A stretch of DNA of 64,000 bases from DASPKM01 sp035628135 (GCA_035628135.1 DASPKM010000010.1:1237601-1301600); one strand, 5' to 3'; shown: positions 25,742 through 35,376, counted from the first letter of the stretch. Notes: a model not told the origin generated them from the sequence alone. Translations and numbers: made by a program.

Positions 25742-26770
25742 ATGACAGCTGCAACAAAACGTGGAATAGTTTTGATGAACCTGGGCTCTCCCAACTCAAC
25801 GGAGGTAAAGGATGTAAGGGTTTACCTCAATGAATTTTTAATGGATAAACGGGTCATCGATATGCCATACCTGCTGCGCGCTTTGCTGGTAAAAGGCATC
25901 ATTGTTCCCTTTCGAGCGCCCAAGTCGGCTGCCGCTTACCGCTCCATTTGGACTAAAGACGGATCGCCGCTGATTGTTGTGACAAAACAATTACGCGATG
26001 CACTGCAGCAACAAATGCAGGAACCCGTAACGATAGCCATGCGTTATGGCGACCCTTCACCAGCCGAAGCCTTTAATTTACTGTCTGAACAGGTAAATGG
26101 ATTGGAAGAAGTGGTACTCGTGCCATTGTATCCCCATTATGCCATGTCGAGTTATGAGACGGCGGTGGAATATGCGCGGGAAATCCATCGAAAGAAAAAA
26201 TATCCTTTCAAACTTACCGTGGTGGCGCCCTATTACGATGCAGGCGTGTACCTACAGGCGCTTACCGAAAGCATCCGGCCTTACCTGCAACAGGAGCACG
26301 ATCATATTCTATTCAGTTATCATGGAGTGCCCGAACGGCACATTTTTAAAGGGGATGTTACGGGCAGGCATTGCCTGAAGGCGCCCAATTGCTGCGAAGT
26401 GCCTTCGCCTGCGCACGCACAATGTTATCGCCACCAGTGTTTGGTGACCACCCGGTTGGTAGCTGCGCAATTGGGTATTCCTGCACATAAATACAGCTAT
26501 TCTTTTCAATCGAGGTTGGGCCGCGACGAATGGTTGAAGCCTTACACCGCGCAACGCCTGGAAGAAATGCCGAAAGAAGGCATTAAAAAATTATTGGTAG
26601 CATGCCCCGCATTTGTGAGCGATTGCCTGGAAACATTGGAAGAAATTGCTGAGGAAGGAAAGGAAATATTCATGCATGCAGGTGGTGAGTCATTTACCAT
26701 GATACCTTGTTTGAATACGCACCCGTTGTGGGTTAGTGCAATAAAAGCGATGTGCGATCAGAGTCAATAG
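25742..26770 (+). CDS. hemH: Ferrochelatase
   Basis: Inserts Fe2+ into protoporphyrin IX, the last step of protoheme synthesis. 342 residues from ATG 25742 (MTAATKRGIVLMNLGSPNS); the in-frame codon at 25700 precedes the promoter element. Motifs: LMNLGSP, VPLYPHYAMSSYETA, the catalytic His194 in ILFSYHGVPERH, YSYSFQSRLGRDEWLKPYT, and LLVACPAFVSDCLETLEEI with the conserved Glu region. Five cysteines (C211, C217, C218, C228, C233) cluster after the active site, as in other Bacteroidota enzymes; an Fe-S role is conceivable but not shown. Its TAG stop lies at the edge of repeat R7. hemJ follows. Confidence 0.96.
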   Translation: MTAATKRGIVLMNLGSPNSTEVKDVRVYLNEFLMDKRVIDMPYLLRALLVKGIIVPFRAPKSAAAYRSIWTKDGSPLIVVTKQLRDALQQQMQEPVTIAMRYGDPSPAEAFNLLSEQVNGLEEVVLVPLYPHYAMSSYETAVEYAREIHRKKKYPFKLTVVAPYYDAGVYLQALTESIRPYLQQEHDHILFSYHGVPERHIFKGDVTGRHCLKAPNCCEVPSPAHAQCYRHQCLVTTRLVAAQLGIPAHKYSYSFQSRLGRDEWLKPYTAQRLEEMPKEGIKKLLVACPAFVSDCLETLEEIAEEGKEIFMHAGGESFTMIPCLNTHPLWVSAIKAMCDQSQ

Positions 26771-26832
26771 GTCATTAGTCATTAAGTCATTTAATCAATG
26801 ACAGAGGATTAATGACCCAATGACTTTTAATA
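26766..26832. repeat. Intergenic hairpin of GTCATT units between hemH and hemJ (locus R7)
   Basis: The left arm is AATAGGTCATTAGTCATTAA and the right arm is GATTAATGACCCAATGACTT, complementary over most of its length. The hemH TAG stop is part of the left arm, so the repeat fills the whole gap between two co-directional genes. Confidence 0.8.
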
Positions 26833-26839
26833 CATCAAT

Positions 26840-27370
26840 ATGTACCTATACATTAAGGCGCTGCATATCATTTTTATAGTTACATGGTTCAGCGGCATGT
26901 TCTACATCGTACGGTTATTTATTTACAATACTGAAGCAGGGGAAAAACCGGATATGGAAAAGAATGTCTTGCGCACACAATTTGCCGTTATGATCAGGAG
27001 GCTTTGGTTGGGCATTACCTGGCCTTCGGCAGTGCTCACCATTGGACTAGGACTATACCTCTGGCAGCTGTTGGGCACGGCATTTCCGTGGTTGATGATC
27101 AAATTAGGATTTGTAGCGGGGCTCGTGCTGTACCACCTGAGCCTGCATGTTATTTATATGCAGCAAATGCGCGGGGTGTTCAGGTATTCATCCATGCAAT
27201 TGCGTATATGGAACGAAGTGGCTACGGTGTTTTTAGTGGCAATTGTAATGTTGGCCACGGTAAAGCAGGAGATCAGCGTAGTATGGGGACTAACAGGATT
27301 AATTGGATTGATGATATTGCTGATGAGCGCGATAAGGATCTACAAAGCATTGCGTGCGGGAAAGAAATAA
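26840..27370 (+). CDS. hemJ: Protoporphyrinogen IX oxidase, HemJ type
   Basis: 176-residue membrane protein of the HemJ (UPF0093, CopD-like) family, which oxidises protoporphyrinogen IX to protoporphyrin IX. The N-terminus MYLYIKALHIIFIVTWFSG carries the conserved haem-ligand His9. The following MFYIVRLFIYNTEA, RRLWLGITWPSAVLTIGLGL and a late RIWNEVATVFLVAIVMLATVK match the family across four or five helices. Position right after hemH strongly supports the assignment. It supplies the PPO step that would otherwise be missing from the cluster. Confidence 0.9.
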   Translation: MYLYIKALHIIFIVTWFSGMFYIVRLFIYNTEAGEKPDMEKNVLRTQFAVMIRRLWLGITWPSAVLTIGLGLYLWQLLGTAFPWLMIKLGFVAGLVLYHLSLHVIYMQQMRGVFRYSSMQLRIWNEVATVFLVAIVMLATVKQEISVVWGLTGLIGLMILLMSAIRIYKALRAGKK

Positions 27371-27496
27371 CAGATTGATTAGGATTAATAGCACAGATAA
27401 AGAAAGATCAGGGGATTGCACACATTGACCGATTACACTGGCCGGTTGCTGGCTATAGAGTTTCGTCTGCTTAATCCATAAATTTCTAACAACAAA

Positions 27497-27517
27497 AAGG
27501 CTCCTATGAGGAGCCTT
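27497..27517. terminator. Hairpin terminator downstream of hemH-hemJ
   Basis: A perfect 8-bp stem AAGGCTCC/GGAGCCTT has loop TATGA. The plus side is followed by CTATATTT. The minus side is followed by TTTTTG, so it may work in both directions. It lies 127 nt after hemJ. Confidence 0.6.
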
Positions 27518-27541
27518 CTATATTTAGAAACTGTCTTCAGA

Positions 27542-27583
27542 GATATTGAATAGGTTAATCAGGATATTGAATAGGTTGATCAG
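27542..27583. repeat. 21-bp tandem duplication
   Basis: GATATTGAATAGGTTAATCA(G) at 27542-27562 is repeated at 27563-27583 with one A-to-G difference. A shorter related piece (AATATCAG) follows. It is non-coding. Confidence 0.75.
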
Positions 27584-27723
27584 AATATCAGATAAACAGG
27601 AATTCAGAATATTGGAAATTTGCCAGTGGTTTCTCCAAGGCAAATATCAGAGATTAAAAACGGGAGGTTACGGACCAAAATAAACTTCACGAAGCGGGTA
27701 ATGCAGAGGATTTTACAAAAAGG

Positions 27724-27750
27724 AAGGGGAGTAGGACTACCCCCCTTTTT
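27724..27750. terminator. Bidirectional terminator-like hairpin
   Basis: Arms AAGGGG-GTAG and CTAC-CCCCTT (one mismatch) surround a GA loop, with TTTTT after the plus side and CCTTTTTGT after the minus side. It sits between the convergent hemJ and T9SS-protein genes. Confidence 0.6.
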
Positions 27751-27980
27751 AACCCCTAAACCCTAAACCGTAGAAAAAGGTTTCAAATTCGGTGAAATTA
27801 TTTCAAATAACTTTTATAAACGAAGTATTATTTCTTAGGATTTGTTCTACAGGATTATGCATCAATTACTTAGCACATTTTCATTCAATCCTGCTGGATT
27901 CAGCAATCATTTTTCATAAACTATGCCAAAGCCGAATTATGTGGAAAAAATATGAGGTGTGCACTCCCGTTGAAAGAATT

Positions 27981-30900
27981 TTAACGAATCAAAGTAATGC
28001 TGCCCTTTCTGACCAGTTGTTTATTATGAAGGTCGATGCCTTCTATCACCCAATAATACGTTCCTACCGGCAACGGGTTGCCCTTGTACCTTCCATCCCA
28101 GGGCAGATTAAGGTCGCGGCCATCGTACACCATCTGGCCATACCGATTAAAGATCTTGAGGTAATTGAGCTTGAAATATCCTAACACCTGTATGCGGAAC
28201 AGGTCATTAATACCATCATTATTTGGCGAAAAAGCGTTGGGTATGGTGAGCACCGTTTCATCGTACACCTTGATGCGCACAACAGCCTGGCTGCTGCTGC
28301 AGGGGCCAGCGGTATAAGTGATGTATACTTCGGTGTCGGCCGGTACTTTTTGCAGCACAAATATGCCGGTGGTGTTGCTGGCTATCAGCGCGCCCGTTGC
28401 GCGGTCGCGCAGCTCAAACGTGCCGTTGCGTGTATCCAGCGGATTGATGCGCGCATCGGTATGCCGCTCGATGGCGATGGTTTGCACGTAGCGCGGGGCC
28501 GGCAAATCGGTATTTACCGCGGGTATATTGTAATCCCTTGTCCTGACAGTACATCCTCTTCCATCGGTAACCACCAGATAATAAGTACCTGCTTTGGCAT
28601 TCGTTAATGATAGTGTGTTGCCCGCAACCTGTCCATTGATGTTGTGCCATACGTATTGCAGTCCCGGAATATCGCTGTTTGCAACGATGCCTGCAATGCG
28701 GCCTGAGGTAAACTCGCAGGTATCGGCGGCTATTGTTACGCGGCTTTCATCCAGCGTTGGCAATGGCAGCGCATTAACTGCTTTTTTAAAGAAAGGCAGC
28801 TCGCAACCATTGGTATCGGTGGCTATGCAATAATAAGTGCCCGGCGAAAGATTGGAGATCGATAAACCGGTTCCAACAGGCGCGGCGCTGTCCTTCAACC
28901 ATCGGAAAGTAAACAACGATGTATTGGCGCTTAACTGCGTTAATGCGATGGACCCATTGTTTGCGCCGCAGGTGGTGTGCTGCGTGTTCTCTGCAATTAC
29001 ATTGATGGCCATAGGCGCGGCAACTCTTATGGTATACACCGATGACAGCGTGCTACAACCGTAGGTGGTATTAGTGGCCGCAAGCTGGTAATTGCCTGCA
29101 GGCAAATTCACTAAATCGGCGGTATTGCCCACAACCTGGTTGGTAGTAACATTGCGCCATTCCAGCGCGGTGGCGCCATTGATCTTCATGCCTGTAATGC
29201 TGCCGGTGATCTTTGTACATCCGGTAGGTGCGATTGCAATGGAACTGGTATCAAGTTGCACAGTTCCCCTGTCTACAATAGTGTAAAGAAGCGAAAATAG
29301 CGTATCGCAATTACTGCCGTCCTTTACTTTAAGTCGGTATTGTCCGGGCGGCACATTCAGCAGGTCGGCAGTAGTAGCTACAATGCGTCCTGTTTGATCG
29401 ACCCACCAATAATTGGCCGTGCCGGTAATATTGCTGAGGGTAATGCCTGTTATGCTTCCGTTGTTGCGGCCGCAGGTAGCGTTTGTTACTGCTGCGTTGG
29501 CAGTGTTCATGGCGGGCTGAGGCACCACATTCAATGTAAAGTAAGCGGTCGAATCGCCGCAGGCGCCGGAATTATCTTTCACTACTAATTTATAACGGCC
29601 GGGGGCGGCATTCACCAGGTCAGTATTAGAACTGATCAGCACGCCCGCATCGTTGTACCATGCACGGGTCGAAAACTCCATGTCGAACAATTGTATGCCC
29701 CTGATAGAACCATTGTTCCTTCCGCACGAAGGATGCACCACTACCGCATTGGCCGCATCGATGCGTGGCACTTTGTTCGGCACGTCGAACAGCGGAGAAT
29801 ATACCAGGCAATTCTGCTGGCCTTCTAAACGCAGCCTGTACCTGCCAGGCCTTGCATTGTTAAAGCAAAGGCTGGTGCTGGCGGGGTTACCGAACTCATC
29901 TTCCCACCTCCAGCTAACGCCATTCCTTATGCGAATACCGCAAATGGAGCCGTTGGGCGATCCGCAGCGCGCCGCCGTAATGGCAACGCTGGTAAAATCT
30001 ATCGATGGAGAAACATCCGGTATGGTATAAGGAAAAGTTTCTTCGCAGGAACTTCCGATCGATAGCTTTAAAAAATATTTTCCTGCGGGAACTCCGCGAA
30101 GGCAGGTATCGTAACCGACGATGGCTCCAGATTCATCTTCCCATCTCCATTTGGTGCCGCTTAGTATGCGCAGCCCGCAAATGCTGCCAACACCGCCGGC
30201 ACAGGTAACGGGACTAATGTTCAGCAGTGAGTCGCTGACCCTCGGCATCGAGTATTCAGAAGTGGCAAGAAATACTTCCGTGGCGGTTGCTACGATGCTG
30301 TCGTTTGGAACAGGCCCATTGTACACCCAGTCGCCATTGGCATCGGCCTGCACGGTGGCTAAATAAGTTTTTCCTTCGCAGGTGGGACAAAGTTCATTTT
30401 TAAACAGCTCGATGGTGTTTTCAGGAAGACTTTTACCGCGCACCTGGCCGCGGAAGGGATCGATGCGGTTAATGTATACAAAGGGTTGCAGCCGTAATGG
30501 CGGGCCCAGTAAATTGAAATTGCGGATTTCAAATGAACGCTTCCTATTACAGTACGTGCTGTTCTTGCTAACGTTGATGCTTAGGGTACCATCCATTAAT
30601 AATGCGCCGTTTTGCCAATAGCGGATGGTATTGTTGGTGAGCTTACCGTTGTAGCAATTGCGCAAAATGATGCCGGTTCCATACGAAGCGTCCCTGTCCG
30701 GCGAGCCGGACCTGTCTTCATATCCTAAAATATTATCCGCAATTAAAAACACGGTTTGAAGATCGGTGCCTACAATTCCCGCATACCTGTTCTTTCCGCC
30801 GATATAATTGTTGGTGATAATGGGATTGGTAAAAATGGATACGATCGGAGCGGAATTGATCTTACTGATGTCGATGGCGATAGAACCGGTAATGGTCAGG

Positions 30901-31736
30901 CCGGCCGGTGTAATGTTATCGCCATTGTAATCTACTCCAAACTTATTGTGCGAGATGGTTACCACGCGGTCTTGCCCCAATTCGCCTTCGCATTTGATAT
31001 CTGCGGTAGTAGAGTTGAATATGTTCGCGAACCTGGGCTCTGAGCCTCCTACCGTAAAATTTTGGGCCGATTTTTCAAAGTACACCGAGAAATTGTTCGA
31101 CGCCGGTCCGCCATTACGCCCGCCAAACGTGGTGCTGACTCCATCGGTTTCCAGTCCGAAGATATTGTTGCTGACGCGGATGTTGGAAGAGGGGAAGCGG
31201 GTATCGCCCTCAACATACACTGCTCTTGACCATCCGCTGATGACATTGCCCTGGTCGGGCGCGCCGATCTGTACATTGTCGCTGCCCAATAAATGGATGG
31301 CGGCAAATTTCTGCGGGCGCGAAGGAACATTGCCCTTTAAAAAAAGACCGAAGAATTTTAGGTTGCTGGCCTCGGAGCAATCGAACAGGTACAGCGGGCC
31401 GGAGCCATTGTAATTTCCTTCGAGGGCTATACCTATCCTGGCATCGGAAACACCCATAATGCCGCTGGGCTGCGAAGTGGCGTCGATGGTGATATTGCTG
31501 GTAAGCGCGGGCAAGGGATTGTTGGGCGCGATGTAAATAACATATTCCCTTGCGCGGGTAATATTGAAGTAAATAAAATCCGGATCGCGGTTGCCGTTGG
31601 CATTGGCTTTTTCAATGGCTTCACGCAGTGTGCCGGGGCCGGCGGCCAGTGTGGAAGTGACAATAAAAACTTCCGCCAAAACTTTTTGGCTGCCTAGCAG
31701 TAAAAAGAGCAGAGACAAAAATAGCAGCCGTTTCAT
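27981..31736 (-). CDS. Large secreted surface protein: right-handed beta-helix, seven repeats and T9SS type B sorting domain
   Basis: 1251 residues. A signal peptide (MKRLLFLSLLFLLLGSQKVLA) leads into a beta-helix region (about 22-400), with TLREAIEKANANGN typical of autotransporter-like/CSLREA-type N-termini and many short N-rich turns (NNIFGLETDG, NNYIGG). A linker with a VQADANGDWVYNG motif follows (about 455-475). Seven repeats of about 80-87 residues start near 508, 588, 668, 748, 835, 917 and 1003. Each begins with a Cys before NNGSI-like residues and ends PGTYYLVVTDGRGC-like. The last about 90 residues (PNAFSPNNDGINDLFRI through KGSITLIR) are the gliding-motility-associated CHU_C domain that directs type IX secretion. 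Surface attachment or adhesion is the likely role. Confidence 0.87.
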   Translation of the reverse strand: MKRLLFLSLLFLLLGSQKVLAEVFIVTSTLAAGPGTLREAIEKANANGNRDPDFIYFNITRAREYVIYIAPNNPLPALTSNITIDATSQPSGIMGVSDARIGIALEGNYNGSGPLYLFDCSEASNLKFFGLFLKGNVPSRPQKFAAIHLLGSDNVQIGAPDQGNVISGWSRAVYVEGDTRFPSSNIRVSNNIFGLETDGVSTTFGGRNGGPASNNFSVYFEKSAQNFTVGGSEPRFANIFNSTTADIKCEGELGQDRVVTISHNKFGVDYNGDNITPAGLTITGSIAIDISKINSAPIVSIFTNPIITNNYIGGKNRYAGIVGTDLQTVFLIADNILGYEDRSGSPDRDASYGTGIILRNCYNGKLTNNTIRYWQNGALLMDGTLSINVSKNSTYCNRKRSFEIRNFNLLGPPLRLQPFVYINRIDPFRGQVRGKSLPENTIELFKNELCPTCEGKTYLATVQADANGDWVYNGPVPNDSIVATATEVFLATSEYSMPRVSDSLLNISPVTCAGGVGSICGLRILSGTKWRWEDESGAIVGYDTCLRGVPAGKYFLKLSIGSSCEETFPYTIPDVSPSIDFTSVAITAARCGSPNGSICGIRIRNGVSWRWEDEFGNPASTSLCFNNARPGRYRLRLEGQQNCLVYSPLFDVPNKVPRIDAANAVVVHPSCGRNNGSIRGIQLFDMEFSTRAWYNDAGVLISSNTDLVNAAPGRYKLVVKDNSGACGDSTAYFTLNVVPQPAMNTANAAVTNATCGRNNGSITGITLSNITGTANYWWVDQTGRIVATTADLLNVPPGQYRLKVKDGSNCDTLFSLLYTIVDRGTVQLDTSSIAIAPTGCTKITGSITGMKINGATALEWRNVTTNQVVGNTADLVNLPAGNYQLAATNTTYGCSTLSSVYTIRVAAPMAINVIAENTQHTTCGANNGSIALTQLSANTSLFTFRWLKDSAAPVGTGLSISNLSPGTYYCIATDTNGCELPFFKKAVNALPLPTLDESRVTIAADTCEFTSGRIAGIVANSDIPGLQYVWHNINGQVAGNTLSLTNAKAGTYYLVVTDGRGCTVRTRDYNIPAVNTDLPAPRYVQTIAIERHTDARINPLDTRNGTFELRDRATGALIASNTTGIFVLQKVPADTEVYITYTAGPCSSSQAVVRIKVYDETVLTIPNAFSPNNDGINDLFRIQVLGYFKLNYLKIFNRYGQMVYDGRDLNLPWDGRYKGNPLPVGTYYWVIEGIDLHNKQLVRKGSITLIR

Positions 31737-31857
31737 AAACAGAGCTCTAAGGTACTTAAAAAAGCGCGTTTGTCACAGCCATGTAAATGGTGAATGGCCG
31801 CCAATACCGTGTCGCATATATGGCTTTGGAGATGCTGATTTGCCCGGCAAAATCCCC

Positions 31858-31865
31858 TAACTTTG
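31858..31865 (+). promoter_or_regulatory. Putative ileS promoter, -7 element TAACTTTG
   Basis: TAACTTTG matches TAnnTTTG, 30 nt before the ileS start. TTTG occurs at 31839-31842 and at 31825-31828 as -33 candidates, with spacings of 15 and 29 nt, neither ideal. Confidence 0.55.
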
Positions 31866-31895
31866 CAGCCATTTTTTATCACGGAAGCATAAGCG

Positions 31896-34800
31896 ATGGG
31901 CATGTCATCTAAATATCCAGAGTTTTCAAAGTTGGACCTTCCGGCCATCGAAAAAGAGATATTGGCCAGGTGGGAGGCGGATCGGGCTTTCGAAAAGAGC
32001 GTAGACCTGCGGGAAGGTGCCAGGCCTTTCGTGTTTTATGAGGGCCCACCCAGCGCCAATGGACTGCCTGGCATTCACCACGTTATCAGCCGCGGCCTCA
32101 AGGACCTCGTTTGCCGCTACAAGACCATGCGTGGTTACCAGGTGCAGCGAAAAGGCGGATGGGACACACATGGCCTGCCCGTTGAGTTGGGTGTTGAAAA
32201 GGAGTTGGGCATAACCAAGGAAGACATCGGAAAAAAAATATCGGTTGAAGAATATAACCAGAAGTGCCGCGAGGCAGTGCTGAGGTATAAGGATAAATGG
32301 GATGATCTTACCCGTAAAATGGGTTTTTGGGTAGACCTGGAACAGCCTTACATTACTTTCCAGAACAATTATATCGAAACGTTGTGGTGGATACTCAAGC
32401 AGTTATATGGCAAGGGATTGTTGTATGAAAGCGTGAGCATTCAGCCATATTCACCGGCGGCGGGTACCGGGCTTAGCTCGCATGAGCTGAACCAGCCGGG
32501 CACTTATAAGAATGTAAAGGATACTTCGGCGGTGGCGATGTTTAAAGCGGTAAGGAATGAAAGATCGGAGTTTTTATTCCGGACGATAGGAGAGAAAAGA
32601 AGGGAAAGAGAAAAAGGAAAGGGAGACCCGGTGTCCGAGGGCAGGGTTTACCCGGATTCAGATGAGGTGTTTTTTATGGCGTGGACGACTACACCGTGGA
32701 CGCTCCCCTCGAACCTGGGGTTGACTGTCGGGCCCGATATAGATTATGTATTGGTCAACACTTTTAATCCATATACCAATTTGCCGGTTAATGTGATACT
32801 GGCCAGGGACCTTGTGCGCAAATACTTTCCGAATATGCCTGGCCCTGAGCAGGGTGTTTCGGAACCTGCAAGGTTTGGTATAAGAATAGACCCGGATACC
32901 AAACAGCAAGTTGTTGCCTGGGAAATAATAGCTGAATTCAAGGGTGGTCAATTGGAAGGATGCGCTTATGAGCAGTTGCTTCCTTATGAGGCCAACTCGC
33001 CTGAAGTGGTTGAACACCAGACGCCCGGCGCCAAACCTTTCCGCGTATTGCTCGGCGATTTTGTGACTACTGAAGACGGTACGGGCATCGTGCATACGGC
33101 CCCGGCATTTGGAGCGGACGACTTTAAGGTTGGAAAAAAATACAATATCGGCATCCTGATCATGGTCGACAGGCAGGGCAAGTTCGTGAACGGCCTGGGC
33201 GAGTTCAGCAACCGGTATGTAAAGAATTACACGGATGATAAGAACTACGTTGACGTGAACGTAGACATCTGCGTGAAGCTGAAGAAAGAGAACCGCGCTT
33301 TCAAAGTAGAGAAGTATGAACATACTTACCCGCACTGCTGGCGCACGGACAAACCCGTTTTGTATTATCCGCTGGATGCCTGGTTCATTCGCACCACGGC
33401 GCTGCGCGATACCATGGTGGAATTGAACAAGACCATCAACTGGAAACCGAAATCAACCGGCGAAGGCCGCTTCGGCAACTGGTTGGAGAACATGGTGGAT
33501 TGGAACCTTAGCCGCAGCCGTTACTGGGGAACGCCGCTGCCTATTTGGAAAACTGCCGATGAATCAGAAGAAAAATGCATCGGTTCCATTGAAGAATTGA
33601 ATGCCGAAATAAGAAAGGCCAATGAGGTATTGGGCGGAGAAGTAAACAAACACTACCTGCACGAGGGCATCCTTGACCTGCACAAGCCTTACGTGGATGA
33701 AATAATATTGGTGAGCGATTCAGGCAAACCCATGAAGCGAGTGCCGGACCTGATAGATGTTTGGTTCGATTCGGGCGCCATGCCCTATGCGCAATGGGGG
33801 CTCGATCATGAAAAGCTCGCGAAAGGTGATCCGAGGCCTTTCAAAGCACCATTCGATGAAAACTTCCCGGCAGATTTTATCGCTGAAGGGGTAGACCAGA
33901 CAAGAGGCTGGTTCTATACCCTGCACGCGCTTGGCGCATTGCTGTTTAACAGCGTTGCCTACAAAACCTGTGTTTCCAACGGGCTGGTGCTGGACAAGAA
34001 CGGCAATAAAATGAGCAAGCGCCTGGGCAATGTGGTGGACCCCTTTAAGACCATCGCCGATTTTGGAGCCGATGCTACGCGCTGGTATCTCATTACCAAT
34101 GCATCGCCCTGGGACAACATGAAGTTCGACCTGGAAGGCATCCGCGAAGTGCAGCGCAAATTCTTCGGTACATTATATAATACTTACCAGTTCTTTGCGC
34201 TTTACGCCAATGTGGATGGATTTGCGTTCAGGGAAAAATATGTTCCGCTGAAAGAAAGGCCGGAGATCGATCAATGGATATTATCAGCGCTGAACTCGCT
34301 TATCAAGCAAGTGGCTGCGTTTATGGATGATTACGAACCAACGCAAGCAGGCAGGGCCATAGAAGAATTTGTGGATGAGCATCTCAGCAACTGGTATGTG
34401 CGCCTGTGCCGTCGCCGGTTCTGGAAGGGAGAATACGAGCACGATAAAATCTGTGCTTACCAGACACTGTATGAATGTCTTGAAAAAGTGACCATCCTGA
34501 TGGCCCCAATAGCACCGTTCTTCAGCGACGCGGTATTTACCAATCTCAATGGCGTTACCGGCAGGTTGAGGGTGGAAAGCGTGCACCACGCCAACTTTCC
34601 ATTTGCGGATGAGTCGGCCATCGACCCTATGCTGGAAGAAAGGATGAACCTGGCGCAGGGCGTGTCATCCCTGGTGTTATCGCTGCGTAAGAAAGTAAAC
34701 ATCAAGGTGCGGCAGCCACTTCAAAAAATACTGGTCCCTGTATTGGATCCCGGGATGCAACACCAGTTGGAGAGAGTGGAGGACTTGATAAGGAACGAGG

Positions 34801-35372
34801 TGAACGTGAAAGAGATCCAGTACCTGAGGGATACGGAGGGATTTATCAAGAAAAAGATCAAGCCCAATTTTGTGGCGCTGGGCAAGAAGCTTGGTCCGAA
34901 AATGAAAGCGGTATCTGCCGCATTGCAAGCCTTTACTCAGGAAGATATCGCCCGGCTTGAAAAAGAAGGATCGTATTCTTTGTCAATTGATGCTGAACCC
35001 GTAATATTACAACTGACTGAAGTAGAGATCACCAGTGAGGATGTACCGGGCTGGACGGTAGCTACGAAAGGACCGCTTACCGTTGCCCTGGATATAACTG
35101 TTACCCCGGACCTTCTGAATGAGGGCAATGCCCGCGAACTCGTTAATCGGATACAAAAGATCAGGAAAGACAGTGGGTTTGAATTGACGGACAGAATCTT
35201 TGTTAAGGTTACAGAAACGGATGCGCTTAAATCATCTATCACTCAGTTTAATGACTATATTTGCGCCGAAATTTTGGCAGATAAACTGGAACTTGTTCCC
35301 CAGATGGCTAATGGCACAGAGATAGAAGTAAACGATATTCCGTTGAAAGTTTTAGTTACAAAAAAAGCCTAA
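31896..35372 (+). CDS. ileS: Isoleucyl-tRNA synthetase (long, C-terminal zinc finger absent)
   Basis: Charges tRNA(Ile); 1158 residues. The class I HIGH-type region is GPPSANGLPGIHH (50-62) and the KMSKR loop is at 705-709 (NKMSKRLGNV). The editing domain contains TTPWTLPSNLGL and GTGIVHTAPAFGADDF. The C-terminus ends without the paired cysteines of the zinc finger found in short bacterial IleRS. Together with its length, this suggests the eukaryote-like IleRS2 class common in Bacteroidota. Residues about 223-258 carry a charged insertion (EKRREREKGKGDPVSEG) before the editing domain. The start is ATG 31896, with an alternative at 31902. It is co-transcribed with the DksA-like gene 4 nt downstream. 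Confidence 0.95.
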   Translation: MGMSSKYPEFSKLDLPAIEKEILARWEADRAFEKSVDLREGARPFVFYEGPPSANGLPGIHHVISRGLKDLVCRYKTMRGYQVQRKGGWDTHGLPVELGVEKELGITKEDIGKKISVEEYNQKCREAVLRYKDKWDDLTRKMGFWVDLEQPYITFQNNYIETLWWILKQLYGKGLLYESVSIQPYSPAAGTGLSSHELNQPGTYKNVKDTSAVAMFKAVRNERSEFLFRTIGEKRREREKGKGDPVSEGRVYPDSDEVFFMAWTTTPWTLPSNLGLTVGPDIDYVLVNTFNPYTNLPVNVILARDLVRKYFPNMPGPEQGVSEPARFGIRIDPDTKQQVVAWEIIAEFKGGQLEGCAYEQLLPYEANSPEVVEHQTPGAKPFRVLLGDFVTTEDGTGIVHTAPAFGADDFKVGKKYNIGILIMVDRQGKFVNGLGEFSNRYVKNYTDDKNYVDVNVDICVKLKKENRAFKVEKYEHTYPHCWRTDKPVLYYPLDAWFIRTTALRDTMVELNKTINWKPKSTGEGRFGNWLENMVDWNLSRSRYWGTPLPIWKTADESEEKCIGSIEELNAEIRKANEVLGGEVNKHYLHEGILDLHKPYVDEIILVSDSGKPMKRVPDLIDVWFDSGAMPYAQWGLDHEKLAKGDPRPFKAPFDENFPADFIAEGVDQTRGWFYTLHALGALLFNSVAYKTCVSNGLVLDKNGNKMSKRLGNVVDPFKTIADFGADATRWYLITNASPWDNMKFDLEGIREVQRKFFGTLYNTYQFFALYANVDGFAFREKYVPLKERPEIDQWILSALNSLIKQVAAFMDDYEPTQAGRAIEEFVDEHLSNWYVRLCRRRFWKGEYEHDKICAYQTLYECLEKVTILMAPIAPFFSDAVFTNLNGVTGRLRVESVHHANFPFADESAIDPMLEERMNLAQGVSSLVLSLRKKVNIKVRQPLQKILVPVLDPGMQHQLERVEDLIRNEVNVKEIQYLRDTEGFIKKKIKPNFVALGKKLGPKMKAVSAALQAFTQEDIARLEKEGSYSLSIDAEPVILQLTEVEITSEDVPGWTVATKGPLTVALDITVTPDLLNEGNARELVNRIQKIRKDSGFELTDRIFVKVTETDALKSSITQFNDYICAEILADKLELVPQMANGTEIEVNDIPLKVLVTKKA

Positions 35373-35376
35373 CCGT

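Larger units (their letters stand above)
27371..27980. other. 610-bp gene-free stretch between hemJ and the T9SS surface protein
   Basis: No credible coding frame is present; the plus frame from 27792 mostly runs antisense to the large surface protein. The stretch holds two hairpins (27497-27517 and 27724-27750), a 21-bp tandem duplication (27542-27583), and AT-rich sequence before the convergent gene. I see no tRNA or recognisable riboswitch. Confidence 0.6.

Noticed and set aside
27792..28184. Plus-strand frame of 130 codons in and beyond the 610-bp gap
   Set aside because: Its second half is antisense to the conserved CHU_C domain; the first half is AT-rich with unlike composition.
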